Shown: in pieces, positions 9,278 through 17,790 of the stretch
Layout of the letters: each line of letters starts with the position of its first letter
Numbering within the stretch: the stretch's first letter is position 1
DNA from: Rufibacter sp. XAAS-G3-1
GTDB lineage: Bacteria; Bacteroidota; Bacteroidia; Cytophagales; Hymenobacteraceae
DNA: 64,000 nt
Direction of reading: 5' to 3'
Assembly (NCBI RefSeq): GCF_013623775.1
Contig: NZ_JABFAM010000008.1
Span: 62,001 to 126,000, forward strand
Position numbers and translations under genes: made by a program
Notes under the pieces: model-generated
Databases searched by the model: none
What the model was told of the DNA's origin: nothing
The model's input: only the letters and a program-made list of their open reading frames with translations

Positions 9278-9307
9278 TTGATTTGTAAAATTCGGCCCCT
9301 ATCTTTG
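9278..9307 (+). promoter_or_regulatory. Promoter of the cysteine (sulfate assimilation) operon
   Basis: TTG at 9278-9280, 19 bases, then TATCTTTG at 9300-9307 match the Bacteroidota primary-sigma consensus (TTTG-N19-TAnnTTTG). Transcription would start near 9313, about 29 bases before the leader peptide ATG and about 174 bases before cysH. Confidence 0.7.
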
Positions 9308-9341
9308 CGTCATCTTTTAAAACAGCCAGATATCAGACTAC

Positions 9342-9410
9342 ATGGTCTATTCTTCTCACATAAAGCGAATGCGCTTCTGCTGTTGCAGCTCCTGCTGCTG
9401 TTGTTGCTAA
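9342..9410 (+). CDS. Probable cysteine-rich regulatory leader peptide
   Basis: An ATG at 9342 opens a 22-codon frame, MVYSSHIKRMRF followed by CCC-SS-CCCCC and TAA (9408-9410). Eight of the last ten codons are cysteine, and both TGC and TGT are used. The frame lies wholly in the 5' leader of the sulfate assimilation operon, in the cysH direction, and a promoter sits just upstream. Runs of the regulated amino acid in a short leader ORF are the hallmark of ribosome-mediated attenuation (as in trp, his and leu leaders), and polycysteine leader ORFs have been described in mycobacteria; I do not know a described case for this group of bacteria. It should sense charged tRNA-Cys. Translation is not proven. 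Confidence 0.7.
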   Translation: MVYSSHIKRMRFCCCSSCCCCC

Positions 9411-9424
9411 TCCTTAGCTTCAAC
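9400..9424 (+). promoter_or_regulatory. Hairpin overlapping the last cysteine codons and stop of the leader
   Basis: GTTG-TT-GCTAA, loop TCC, TTAGC-TT-CAAC: four plus five base pairs around a symmetric UU/UU internal loop. The 5' arm covers the last Cys codons and the TAA, so a ribosome at or near the end of the leader would keep it open. There is no U-run after it, so it is not a plain intrinsic terminator; it may control an alternative fold, ribosome access or Rho. Further down, GGCA (9444-9447) could pair either with TGCC at 9435 or with TGCC directly before the cysH ATG. Confidence 0.5.
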
Positions 9425-9486
9425 AAAATTCTATTGCCTATACGGCACCCTCTAATTCAATTCTTCTTACTTAGTACTTTCTTGCC

Positions 9487-10236
9487 ATGGCCTCTTCATC
9501 ACAAGAGCAGGTGTCTCAACTTATACAAGAGACAGAAGGCTTAACCATAGACCAGACTTTCGCGCTGCTGGTGAGCCGTTACCCCAGTGAGGTGACGTTC
9601 TCTTCCAGCTTCAGCTTTGAGGATCAGGTGATTTCCCACCAAATCCTGGAGAACCATTTCCCCATCAGTATCTTTACGTTAGATACCGGCCGCCTTTTTC
9701 CAGAGACCTATTCTGTGTGGAGCAGAACCAATGAGGCGTACAACACCCGCATCAAGGCGTACTACCCCAACAATGAGCAACTGGAGGATTTTGTGCACAA
9801 CACCGGCCCTAACTCCTTTTATGAGTCTCCCCAGAACCGCAAAGACTGCTGCCATATCAGAAAAGTAGAACCCTTGAAGCGGGCGCTGGCTGGTAACGCT
9901 GTCTGGATTACCGGCCTCCGGGCCGAGCACTCCCAGGGCCGCAGCGATTTGCCTAAGTTTGAGTGGGACGAAGGGAACCAACTCATCAAGTTTCACCCGC
10001 TGTTGTATTGGACTACCCAGGAAGTGATGGCGTTCATCAAGCAACACAATATCCCTTACAACAAACTACACGACAAAGGCTTCATCAGCATTGGCTGTGC
10101 CCCTTGTACCCGCGCCATCCAGCCGGGCGAAGATTTCCGGGCCGGCCGTTGGTGGTGGGAAGATGCCAGCAAAAAAGAGTGTGGCTTGCACGTATCTGAA
10201 TCGCCGGCTCCGGTTGCCCCGGAACTGGTTAAGTAG
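9487..10236 (+). CDS. cysH: Adenylylsulfate (APS/PAPS) reductase, iron-sulfur type
   Basis: Reduces activated sulfate to sulfite with thioredoxin. The 249-residue protein has the fold of the PAPS reductase family with the cysteine pairs C121-C122 (DCCHIRK) and C204/C207 (CAPC), which bind a [4Fe-4S] cluster in enzymes that accept APS directly. The catalytic C-terminal cysteine is C232 in ECGLH. Presence of the cluster cysteines, together with the lack of a cysC kinase domain in the locus, suggests APS rather than PAPS as the substrate. It is the first enzyme gene after the putative cysteine leader, and cysD follows 20 bases later. Confidence 0.95.
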   Translation: MASSSQEQVSQLIQETEGLTIDQTFALLVSRYPSEVTFSSSFSFEDQVISHQILENHFPISIFTLDTGRLFPETYSVWSRTNEAYNTRIKAYYPNNEQLEDFVHNTGPNSFYESPQNRKDCCHIRKVEPLKRALAGNAVWITGLRAEHSQGRSDLPKFEWDEGNQLIKFHPLLYWTTQEVMAFIKQHNIPYNKLHDKGFISIGCAPCTRAIQPGEDFRAGRWWWEDASKKECGLHVSESPAPVAPELVK

Positions 10237-10256
10237 AAAGAATAGACATAGTACCT

Positions 10257-11165
10257 ATGAGTTCATATAAATTAGATTACCTAGATCAGCTGGAATCAGA
10301 AGCGATCCACATCTTCAGAGAAGTAGCAGGGCAGTTTGAGCGTCCGGCTCTCTTATTTTCCGGTGGAAAAGACTCTATCGTGTTGGTGCATCTGGCGCTG
10401 AAAGCCTTTAGACCCGGCAAGTTTCCTTTCCCGCTGGTGCACATTGACACGGGCCATAACTTCCAGGAAGCCCTTGCCTTCAGAGATTACCTGGCCCATA
10501 AGATTGGCGAGAAGCTGATTGTGCGCCACGTGGAAGACACCATCAAAGCCAAAGGCCTCACCGAGCAGAAAGGCAAGTTGCCCAGCCGCAACGGGTTGCA
10601 GACCTACACCTTGCTGGATACCATTGAGGAGTTTGCCTTTGACGCCTGTATTGGCGGTGCCCGCCGGGACGAAGAGAAAGCCCGCGCCAAAGAGCGTATC
10701 TTCTCGGTGCGTGACGAGTTCGGCTCCTGGGATCCTAAGTTGCAGCGCCCAGAGTTGTGGAACACCTACAACGGCAAAATCAACAAAGGCGAAAACGTGC
10801 GCGTGTTCCCCATCAGCAACTGGACTGAGCTAGACATCTGGAACTACATCCGTCGCGAGAAAATCGAACTACCCTCCATCTATTTCGCCCATGAGCGCGA
10901 GGTGCTGGAGTTTGAAGGCCGCCTGGTAGCCACCAACGAGTTTGTGCAACTGCACGACGACGACGTGATTGCCCGCAAGGTAGTCCGTTACCGCACCGTG
11001 GGCGACATGACCTGTACCGCCGCCGTTGAGTCCAGAGCCTCTACCCTGGATGACATCATCAACGAAATCATTGCCACCAACACCAGCGAACGCGGCCAGA
11101 CCCGCATTGACGACCGCGCCTCTGAAGCTGCCATGGAAGACCGCAAGAAAAATGGGTACTTCTAG
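10257..11165 (+). CDS. cysD: Sulfate adenylyltransferase subunit 2
   Basis: The small, catalytic subunit of ATP sulfurylase, which makes APS from ATP and sulfate. The 302-residue protein has the PP-loop SGGKDS at 35-40, the family stretch IDTGHNFQEALAFRD, GGARRDEEKARAKER and the ending EDRKKNGYF. Length and ending are those of full-length CysD. It starts 20 bases after cysH and works as a complex with CysN, whose gene is 314 bases downstream beyond a long inverted repeat. Confidence 0.96.
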   Translation: MSSYKLDYLDQLESEAIHIFREVAGQFERPALLFSGGKDSIVLVHLALKAFRPGKFPFPLVHIDTGHNFQEALAFRDYLAHKIGEKLIVRHVEDTIKAKGLTEQKGKLPSRNGLQTYTLLDTIEEFAFDACIGGARRDEEKARAKERIFSVRDEFGSWDPKLQRPELWNTYNGKINKGENVRVFPISNWTELDIWNYIRREKIELPSIYFAHEREVLEFEGRLVATNEFVQLHDDDVIARKVVRYRTVGDMTCTAAVESRASTLDDIINEIIATNTSERGQTRIDDRASEAAMEDRKKNGYF

Positions 11166-11166
11166 G

Positions 11167-11300
11167 ACCTCACCCCCAGCCCCTCTCCCACGGAGAGGGG
11201 AGCCCCGCAGATGCGTTTTCGGCCTGTTCTGCGGAAAAGGGCTGAAAACGGTAAAGTAGAATTCCCCCTCTCCGTGGGAGAGGGGGCCAGGGGGTGAGGT
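11167..11300. repeat. Nested inverted repeat between cysD and cysN
   Basis: Outer arms ACCTCACCCCCAGCCCCTCT (from 11167) and its near-complement ending GGGGTGAGGT at 11300 begin two bases after the cysD stop. A GTTTT-type palindrome (11213-11250) sits at the centre. Another GTTTT palindrome follows at 11402-11438, and heptad-like ACTCAAG/ACTCAGA repeats at 11440-11475. The rest of the 314-base gap shows no gene. Confidence 0.75.
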
Positions 11301-11479
11301 GTTCATGCAAACTAGGAAGGCAGCAGCCAAACAGTAAAAAAAGAATTTCGGCGCAGCCGATACATGAAATATAGAAGAAATGGAGGCCCGTGCTTAAAAG
11401 CTGTTTTTAGCTTGTTTTCAAGAAAACAGCCCTAAAACAAACTCATGACTCAGCACTCAAGACTCAGAACTCATTTAAA

Positions 11480-12757
11480 ATGGATATTTTAAGATTTTTA
11501 ACCGCCGGGAGCGTAGACGATGGCAAAAGCACGTTGATTGGACGTTTGTTGTATGACAGCAAATCCATCATGGTAGACCAGCTGGAAGCCATGGAACGGA
11601 GCACCAAGAACCGCGAAGAAGGTCAGGTGGATTTGGCTTTGTTGACCGACGGTTTACGCGCAGAGCGGGAGCAGGGCATCACCATTGACGTGGCCTACAA
11701 ATACTTCTCTACGCCTAAGCGCAAATTCATCATCGCAGATACGCCGGGCCACATCCAGTACACCCGCAACATGGTGACGGGTGCGTCTAACTCAGACCTG
11801 GCCATTATCTTGATTGATGCCCGCCATGGGGTGGTGGAGCAAACCCGCCGTCACTCCATCATTGTGTCGTTGCTGAACCTGCCGCACGTGGTGGTCGCCA
11901 TCAACAAGATGGATTTGGTGAAGTACTCAGAAGAAATCTACAACAACATTGTGATTGACTACTCACAGGTGGCTAAATCTCTGGGTTTGAAAAATGTGAC
12001 CTACATTCCCATCAGTGCGCTCAACGGCGACAACATTGTGGAGAAAGCCCAGACCATGCCGTGGTTCGAAGGCGAATCGCTGTTAGGTTTGCTGGAAACG
12101 GTGGAGGTACACGAAGACATCAACCTCACCCAGGGCCGTTTCCCGGTGCAGTACGTCATCCGTCCCCAGACCGAGGAATTGCCTGATTACCGTGGGTACG
12201 CCGGTAAAATCATCAGTGGCATTTACCGCAAAGGCGACAAAGTGGTGGTGCAGCCCTCGGGCGTAGAGAGCACCATTTCAGCCGTGGAAGTAGGCGGCGA
12301 GGAAGTGGAAGAGGCCTTCGCGCCGCAGAGCGCGGTGTTGCACCTGCAAGACGATGTGGACATCAGCCGCGGTGACATGCTTGTGAAGCAGGACGCCCCG
12401 GTGCAGGTGGCCCAGGAATTTGAAGTGGTCTTGTGCTGGATGAGCAGCACGCCGCTGGCGCCCCGTAACCGCTACCTGCTCCAGATCAACAGCCGCAACG
12501 TACGCTGCGTGGTGAAAGAACTGCACTACAAACTGAACGTGAACACTCTGGAAAAAGAACTATCCCCGGTGTCGGCTGGTTTGAATGATGTGGTGAAAGC
12601 GGTCATCAAAACCGCGTCGCCTATTGCGTTTGATTCCTACAAAAAACTGAGGGCCAACGGCGGGGCCATCTTAATTGATGAAACCAGCAACGTGACCGTA
12701 GGCGCGTGTATGATCACCACCGAACCCCAGGAGAAGCCTTTCTGGCCTGAAATCTGA
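11480..12757 (+). CDS. cysN: Sulfate adenylyltransferase subunit 1 (GTPase)
   Basis: The regulatory GTPase subunit that couples GTP hydrolysis to APS formation by CysD. The 425-residue protein is EF-Tu-like: P-loop GSVDDGKST (10-18), DTPGH near 90 and NKMD near 142, followed by the two beta-barrel domains. It ends at TEPQEKPFWPEI, with no fused CysC (APS kinase) domain, and no cysC is present in the locus. This fits direct reduction of APS by the upstream iron-sulfur CysH. Confidence 0.95.
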   Translation: MDILRFLTAGSVDDGKSTLIGRLLYDSKSIMVDQLEAMERSTKNREEGQVDLALLTDGLRAEREQGITIDVAYKYFSTPKRKFIIADTPGHIQYTRNMVTGASNSDLAIILIDARHGVVEQTRRHSIIVSLLNLPHVVVAINKMDLVKYSEEIYNNIVIDYSQVAKSLGLKNVTYIPISALNGDNIVEKAQTMPWFEGESLLGLLETVEVHEDINLTQGRFPVQYVIRPQTEELPDYRGYAGKIISGIYRKGDKVVVQPSGVESTISAVEVGGEEVEEAFAPQSAVLHLQDDVDISRGDMLVKQDAPVQVAQEFEVVLCWMSSTPLAPRNRYLLQINSRNVRCVVKELHYKLNVNTLEKELSPVSAGLNDVVKAVIKTASPIAFDSYKKLRANGGAILIDETSNVTVGACMITTEPQEKPFWPEI

Positions 12758-12762
12758 GAAAG

Positions 12763-12964
12763 ACCTCACCCCAACCCCTCTCTGCGGGAGAGGGGTTGGT
12801 GGAATTGGTTCTTCCTGCCTATATAGCGTTTTGGGCCCTTTTTCCCGAAAGTAGAAGGAAAACGCTGCTCGGCTAAAGTTTGTGAAAGCTCTTGGCAAGC
12901 GATAAAAGTAATTAGCAACTTAAACAAAAAGCCCCTCTCTGCGGGAGAGGGGTTGGGGTGAGGT
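12763..12964. repeat. Nested inverted repeat between cysN and the methyltransferase gene
   Basis: Perfect 19-base outer arms, ACCTCACCCCAACCCCTCT (12763-12781) and its complement (12946-12964), the second ending only three bases before the next ATG. The arms also contain small hairpins (CCTCTCTGCGGGAGAGG). A GTTTT-type palindrome lies inside at 12828-12867. In mRNA this fold would close next to the start codon. Confidence 0.8.
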
Positions 12965-12967
12965 CTT

Positions 12968-13780
12968 ATGCCACAGAAAGGAAAAGTGATCATAGCAGGC
13001 GCCGGCCCCGGCGATCCTGATTTGATCACCGTGAAGACGGTAAAAGCGTTGCGGCAGGCCGAGGTAATTCTGGTAGACCGCTTGGTAAGTGCCGAAATCC
13101 TGCAAAGCTATGCGGCGCCATCGGCGGAGATCGTGTACGTGGGCAAACAATGCCGCAGCCATGGTACCACGCCGCAGGCCACCATCAATGAACTGTTGGT
13201 GGAATATGCCCTGTTGGGAAAACAAGTACTGCGGTTGAAAGGCGGCGATGTTTCCATCTTCTCCAACGTACTGGATGAGCTGCAAAGCCTGGTAGCGCAC
13301 GGGATTGAGTATGAAATCATACCGGGCATTACGGCAGCGTTGGGAGCGGCGGCGTACGCAGGCATTCCGCTCACGGCGCGGCAGCATTCTACCGCCGTAC
13401 GCTTCTTGACTTACTACACCTACAGCAAGCTTACTGAGGAATACTGGCAAGAGTTAGCCCAAACCGAAGACACGCTGGTGTTTTACATGTCCAGTGAGCG
13501 GCTGGCCGAGGTGGTGGAAAAGCTCACGCGCCACGGCATCTCAGAAGAGAAACAACTGGCGGTAGTGGAGCAGGCTACCACGCCCTTGCAGCACGTGCAA
13601 ACCAGCAGCCTGTATGCCTATGAAAAGAACCTGGGTGGAAAGGCGTTTGTATCGCCCTCGCTCGTGATCATAGGCAAAGTGGTGAGCCTGCACCAGGAAT
13701 TCAAGTGGTTCACCAACAACCCAAGTAGAGAACATTACTTCAAGCCGGTCTCTGAACAGATGGGTTTGGTACTTCAATAA
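12968..13780 (+). CDS. cobA: Uroporphyrinogen-III C-methyltransferase (SUMT)
   Basis: Adds two methyl groups from S-adenosylmethionine to uroporphyrinogen III to give precorrin-2, the first step to siroheme, the cofactor of sulfite reductase. The 270-residue protein has the SUMT signatures GAGPGDPDLITVKT (11-24), LRLKGGDVSIF and EIIPGITAALGAAAYAGIPLT. It is the methyltransferase half only; the oxidation and chelation step is supplied by the fused gene at the end of the operon. cysJ starts 10 bases after its stop. Confidence 0.93.
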   Translation: MPQKGKVIIAGAGPGDPDLITVKTVKALRQAEVILVDRLVSAEILQSYAAPSAEIVYVGKQCRSHGTTPQATINELLVEYALLGKQVLRLKGGDVSIFSNVLDELQSLVAHGIEYEIIPGITAALGAAAYAGIPLTARQHSTAVRFLTYYTYSKLTEEYWQELAQTEDTLVFYMSSERLAEVVEKLTRHGISEEKQLAVVEQATTPLQHVQTSSLYAYEKNLGGKAFVSPSLVIIGKVVSLHQEFKWFTNNPSREHYFKPVSEQMGLVLQ

Positions 13781-13790
13781 TATCAATATT

Positions 13791-15506
13791 ATGTTAGCAG
13801 AAGCTAAATTAAAGGCCTTGCAAGAACTGGTGAATCAGTCCTCCAAAGATGAATTGATTTGGATGAGCGGTTATTTGTCGGGGCTTATTTCATCACAGGG
13901 CGTAATGGCCTCGGCTCCCGCGGCGGGTGCAGTGGCCGAAGCCCCGAAACCTGCCGTGGGCCGAATCACGATTACCTACGGTACTGAGACTGGTAACTCC
14001 AAGCGCGTAGCCACAGATCTGGCAAGCAAAGCCAAGAAATCTGGTATCAACGCCAAGGTGGTCAGCCTAGACCAATACCGCCTGAACGACCTGGAAAAGG
14101 AGGAATACTTCTTAACCGTCATCAGCACGCAGGGCGAGGGAGATCCGCCCGCCGGGGCCCAGAAGTTCTACGACTACGTGCACCAAACCGATAAAAAGCT
14201 GCCTAAACTGAAGTACAGCGTGCTGGCTTTGGGTGACACGGCCTACCCGCTGTTCTGCAAAGCCGGCGAAGACGTTGATACTCAACTGCAACGCTTAGGC
14301 GGCAGCCCCTTGGTGCCCATCCAGAAGTGCGACGTGGATTACGAAGATGAAGCCAATGCCTGGTTCCAGAGCGTATTGCAGACGTTGAACCAGACGGCCA
14401 CTCCAGCTTCGGCCCCGGCCGCCGCACCGGCTCCCGTCAAAAAAGCGGGCAAGAAAATCTACAACGGCACCATTCTCACCAATATCATCCTGAACGATGT
14501 GGGCTCCAACAAACTCACGCACCACATTGAGATGGAGGCCGAGGATTTAGCCTACGAGCCCGGCGATGCCTTGGGCGTGGTTCCAAAGAACCGGCCGTTT
14601 ACCATTGAGGCCATCCTGAAAGTCACCGGTATTTCGCCGGACGAAAAAGTGACGCACCGCAACAGTGAATCTACCGTACGCGAGCTGCTGCACGACAAAC
14701 TGAACATCACGTTCCTGCCAGAGCGCGTAGTAAAGAAATACGCCGAGGTAGTGGAACAAGACATTCCGGCTACCCGCATTGACCTGTTGGATTTGCTTAG
14801 AATTTACCCGGTAAAGGACACCGAGCAGTTCAAAGAAGTACTGCAAATTCTGGAACCAATCGCGCCCAGACTATATTCCATCTCTTCCTCGTTGGAGGCG
14901 CACTCCGGTGAAATTCACGTGACGGTGGCTCGCGACGAGTTCAGAATCAACGAGGAGTTGCTGTGCGGCCATTGCTCAGATTACCTGTCAGAGCAGAAAG
15001 AAGGCCAACCATTGGAATTCTACATCCACAAGAACAGTCAGTTCAAGTTGCCGGCCGCAGAGAAAGACGTAATCATGATCGGGCCGGGCACCGGCGTGGC
15101 CCCGTTCCGTTCGTTTTTGGCCGAGCGCGATGCCACCGGGGCCGAGGGCCGCAACTGGCTTTTCTTCGGCGACCAGCATTTCGCAACGGATTTCTTGTAC
15201 CAGACCGAAATCCAGAACTGGTACGAGACCGGTACCCTCACCAAATTCAACGCCGCCTTCTCCCGCGACCAGCAAGAGAAAGTATACGTGCAGCACAAGA
15301 TGCTGGAAAACGCGACAGAGTTCTACCAGTGGCTTACTTCGGGCGCGTACGTGTACGTGTGCGGGGCCAAAGACCCCATGAGCGTAGACGTAGAAAACAC
15401 CCTGTTGCAAATCATCGGGCTAGGTGCCGGTTCTTCCCCCGAGGAAGCCGCCGTGTACCTGGAGCAAATGAAAGAAGAAGGCCGCTACCTGAAAGACGTG
15501 TATTAA
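13791..15506 (+). CDS. cysJ: Sulfite reductase (NADPH) flavoprotein alpha-component
   Basis: Carries electrons from NADPH through FAD and FMN to the sulfite-reducing hemoprotein. The 571-residue protein has an N-terminal helical stretch, an alanine/proline linker, a flavodoxin domain from about 60 (ITYGTETGNSKRVA, STQGEGDPPAGA), a second Ala/Pro linker near 205-220, an FAD-binding domain (RLYSISSS) and the NADPH domain (GPGTGVAPFRSFLAERD). It ends with the typical YLKDVY. Its partner cysI follows 332 bases later, after another inverted repeat. Confidence 0.95.
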   Translation: MLAEAKLKALQELVNQSSKDELIWMSGYLSGLISSQGVMASAPAAGAVAEAPKPAVGRITITYGTETGNSKRVATDLASKAKKSGINAKVVSLDQYRLNDLEKEEYFLTVISTQGEGDPPAGAQKFYDYVHQTDKKLPKLKYSVLALGDTAYPLFCKAGEDVDTQLQRLGGSPLVPIQKCDVDYEDEANAWFQSVLQTLNQTATPASAPAAAPAPVKKAGKKIYNGTILTNIILNDVGSNKLTHHIEMEAEDLAYEPGDALGVVPKNRPFTIEAILKVTGISPDEKVTHRNSESTVRELLHDKLNITFLPERVVKKYAEVVEQDIPATRIDLLDLLRIYPVKDTEQFKEVLQILEPIAPRLYSISSSLEAHSGEIHVTVARDEFRINEELLCGHCSDYLSEQKEGQPLEFYIHKNSQFKLPAAEKDVIMIGPGTGVAPFRSFLAERDATGAEGRNWLFFGDQHFATDFLYQTEIQNWYETGTLTKFNAAFSRDQQEKVYVQHKMLENATEFYQWLTSGAYVYVCGAKDPMSVDVENTLLQIIGLGAGSSPEEAAVYLEQMKEEGRYLKDVY

Positions 15507-15585
15507 AGCACATGCTGTACATGCTTCAAGGTTGAGACTTGGAGCAACCATGGCGCAAGTTTGCAACTTGCGAAAACACGCGTTT

Positions 15586-15782
15586 CGTCCCCCTTTGAGG
15601 GGGTAGGGGGATGACAAAGGCGCTGGAAGAACTCCAAAGCAGTTGTTTCATAGCAACGGATAATGATCTCGGGGAACGCCATGATCAGCACGCGTAATCA
15701 TCCCCCTACCCTCTTCAAAGGGGGACGAAGAAGTAGTTCATAATTGTGGTTTTAGGCCTGTTTTCCTGAAAACAGACCTAAA
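15586..15782. repeat. Inverted repeat and GTTTT palindrome between cysJ and cysI
   Basis: Arms CGTCCCCCTTTGAGGGGGTA (from 15586) and its near-complement ending at 15727 enclose about 85 bases of unique DNA, followed by a GTTTT-type palindrome (TTTTAGGCCTGTTTTCCTGA, 15748-15782). A small palindrome CGCAAGT/ACTTGCG lies just before at about 15554-15573. No gene is seen in the 332-base gap. Confidence 0.7.
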
Positions 15783-15838
15783 GCAGAAAATCAGAACTCA
15801 ACAGGGGCAATCCTGTTCCACCATAAACACCAGTTACC

Positions 15839-17518
15839 ATGTCAACTGAGAAAAAGAACTTATCTCCTATAGAGAAAATAAAAGAGATCAGCCAAGGCTT
15901 GCGCGGCACGCTGAAGGAGAGCCTGAAAGACGAAATCACCGGGGCAATCCGGGAAGATGATACGGCGCTGGTGAAGTTCCACGGCATGTACATGCAGGAC
16001 GACCGCGACCGGCGCGAGGAACGGGCCAGCAAGAAACTGGAGCGTCTATACTCCTTCATGATCCGGTTGCGGTTGCCCGGCGGTTTCCTGACCCCAGAGC
16101 AGTACATTGCCACGCACAACATTGCGGGCGAGAATTCTACGGGCGTGATCAAAATCACCACGCGGCAGACCTTGCAGTTGCACGGCATTGTGAAGTCAAA
16201 AACCAAACCCACCATCAAAGCCTTCAACCAGGTGGGGCTTGATTCTATTGCTGCCTGCGGCGATGTGAACCGGAACGTGGTGGCCAGTGCGAACCCCCTG
16301 GAGTCGCCGCTGCACGAAAGAATCTACCAGTACGCCGACCGCATCAGTGAGTACCTGTTGCCTAAAACCAGATCTTACTATGACGTTTGGCTGGATGAGG
16401 AGAAAATCTACGACAAGGTAGAGGAGGAAGACCCGTTGTACCAAGACCGGTACCTGCCCCGCAAGTTCAAGATTGGCCTGGTGATACCGCCTAACAATGA
16501 TTCAGACGTGTTCGCCCAGGATCTGGGGCTAATTGCCATCATTGAGAACAATGAACTGCAAGGCTTCAACTTTGCCGTTGGCGGTGGGCTGTCCTTTACC
16601 CACGGCAACGCAGAAACTTATCCGCGGCTGGCTACGGAGATCGGGTTTGTGAGCACCCAGGAATCTGACGAGAAGCTGTTCAAAGCCGTGTATGAGGTGT
16701 TGACCGTGCAACGCGATTTCGGGAACCGGGCAGACCGTAAATTGGCCCGCCTCAAATACACCGTAGATAACATGGGGCCAGACGTGTTTCGCCAGGAGGT
16801 AGAGAAACGCACCGGTTTCGCCTTGGAGGCGGCACGTCCGTATGAATTGAAGACCCGTATTGACCACTATGGCTGGGCGCAGAGTTACAATGGCCTGCAC
16901 CATTACACGGTGTTCGTAGAAAACGGCCGCATCACAGACCTAGACAACGTGGCCCTGAAAACCGCTATGTTGGAGGTTGCCCAGACCGGCAAAGCCAACT
17001 TCCGGTTTACCTGTAACCAGAACGTGATCCTGAGCGACATCACCGCCGAAGACAGAGCCGAAATTGAGCAGATTTTGGTAAAACACCAGGTAATCCCGCA
17101 CACCCAGGCGGCTTCCCCGGTGCGTAAAAACGCGATGGCCTGCGTGGCGCTGCCAACCTGCCCGCTGGCCTTAGCCGAAGCCCAACGGTATATGCCGGAA
17201 TTGATCACCAAGATTGACGGAGTACTGGCGAACCACGGCTTGCAAGAGGAGGAAATCATCATCAGAATGACCGGCTGCCCTAACGGTTGCGGCCGCTCGG
17301 TTCTCTCTGAAATCGGGTTTGTGGGTACCGCCCCGGGCCGTTACAACCTGAACCTGGGTGGTGATGAGCAAGGCCAGCGCCTGAACAAACTCTACAAAGA
17401 AAACCTGGACGAAGCCGAGATTCTACAAGAGCTTGACACCGCTTTCGCGTCTTTCAAGCAAAACCGAGTAGCAGGTGAGCGTTTTGGAGATTTCGCGTAC
17501 CGCACGTTATTGAATTAG
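15839..17518 (+). CDS. cysI: Sulfite reductase (NADPH) hemoprotein beta-component
   Basis: Reduces sulfite to sulfide with six electrons, using siroheme coupled to a [4Fe-4S] cluster. The 559-residue protein has the two duplicated sulfite/nitrite reductase halves. The cluster/siroheme cysteines are in CVALPTC (near residue 436) and GCPNGCGRS (near 478). Arginines typical of the sulfite site occur in TTRQTLQLHG. Length is close to that of enterobacterial CysI. Position after cysJ makes sulfite rather than nitrite the substrate. Confidence 0.95.
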   Translation: MSTEKKNLSPIEKIKEISQGLRGTLKESLKDEITGAIREDDTALVKFHGMYMQDDRDRREERASKKLERLYSFMIRLRLPGGFLTPEQYIATHNIAGENSTGVIKITTRQTLQLHGIVKSKTKPTIKAFNQVGLDSIAACGDVNRNVVASANPLESPLHERIYQYADRISEYLLPKTRSYYDVWLDEEKIYDKVEEEDPLYQDRYLPRKFKIGLVIPPNNDSDVFAQDLGLIAIIENNELQGFNFAVGGGLSFTHGNAETYPRLATEIGFVSTQESDEKLFKAVYEVLTVQRDFGNRADRKLARLKYTVDNMGPDVFRQEVEKRTGFALEAARPYELKTRIDHYGWAQSYNGLHHYTVFVENGRITDLDNVALKTAMLEVAQTGKANFRFTCNQNVILSDITAEDRAEIEQILVKHQVIPHTQAASPVRKNAMACVALPTCPLALAEAQRYMPELITKIDGVLANHGLQEEEIIIRMTGCPNGCGRSVLSEIGFVGTAPGRYNLNLGGDEQGQRLNKLYKENLDEAEILQELDTAFASFKQNRVAGERFGDFAYRTLLN

Positions 17519-17526
17519 TAAATAAC

Positions 17527-17600
17527 CGTTTCAAGGCTGTTTTCTGTAAAACAGCCCCGAAACGTAAACCTGTGAGGTTTCTAAAACCTCACAGGTTTAA
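17527..17600. repeat. GTTTT palindrome plus ACCTGTGAGGT palindrome after cysI
   Basis: CGTTTCAAGGCTGTTTT...AAAACAGCCCCGAAACG (17527-17564) starts 9 bases after the cysI stop, and AAACCTGTGAGGTTT-ctaa-AACCTCACAGGTTT follows at 17566-17598. This is the same two-part unit as at 437-512. Confidence 0.75.
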
Positions 17601-17700
17601 AAAAACATAAGCCTGAGTTAGGAGACTTGTGCCTATGGATGAGATTACAACTAAGGCATCTATGGCGCGGAAGTAAGAAATAATTATGTATCCATTCTCC

Positions 17701-17790
17701 TTGTCCTCCTGAAAGGATCTCGGTGGCGAACGGCAAGGGCGTTTATGACAGATTTTCCAGTCCGCCCACAAGATCCTTTCAGGAGGACAA
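17701..17790. repeat. 90 bp element with perfect 20-base inverted ends
   Basis: TTGTCCTCCTGAAAGGATCT at 17701-17720 is exactly mirrored at 17771-17790, with 50 bases between. It lies in the gap before the siroheme synthase/permease gene. It could be a MITE-like insertion or a regulatory hairpin; no second copy was found in this window. The remaining gap shows no gene. Confidence 0.7.

Noticed and set aside
9278-9544. An 88-residue frame starting with TTG across the cys leader region, with a poly-leucine stretch
   Set aside because: It starts inside the promoter, overlaps the cysH start, and its leucine run is the other-frame reading of the CTG-rich cysteine codons; the 22-codon frame fits the context better.
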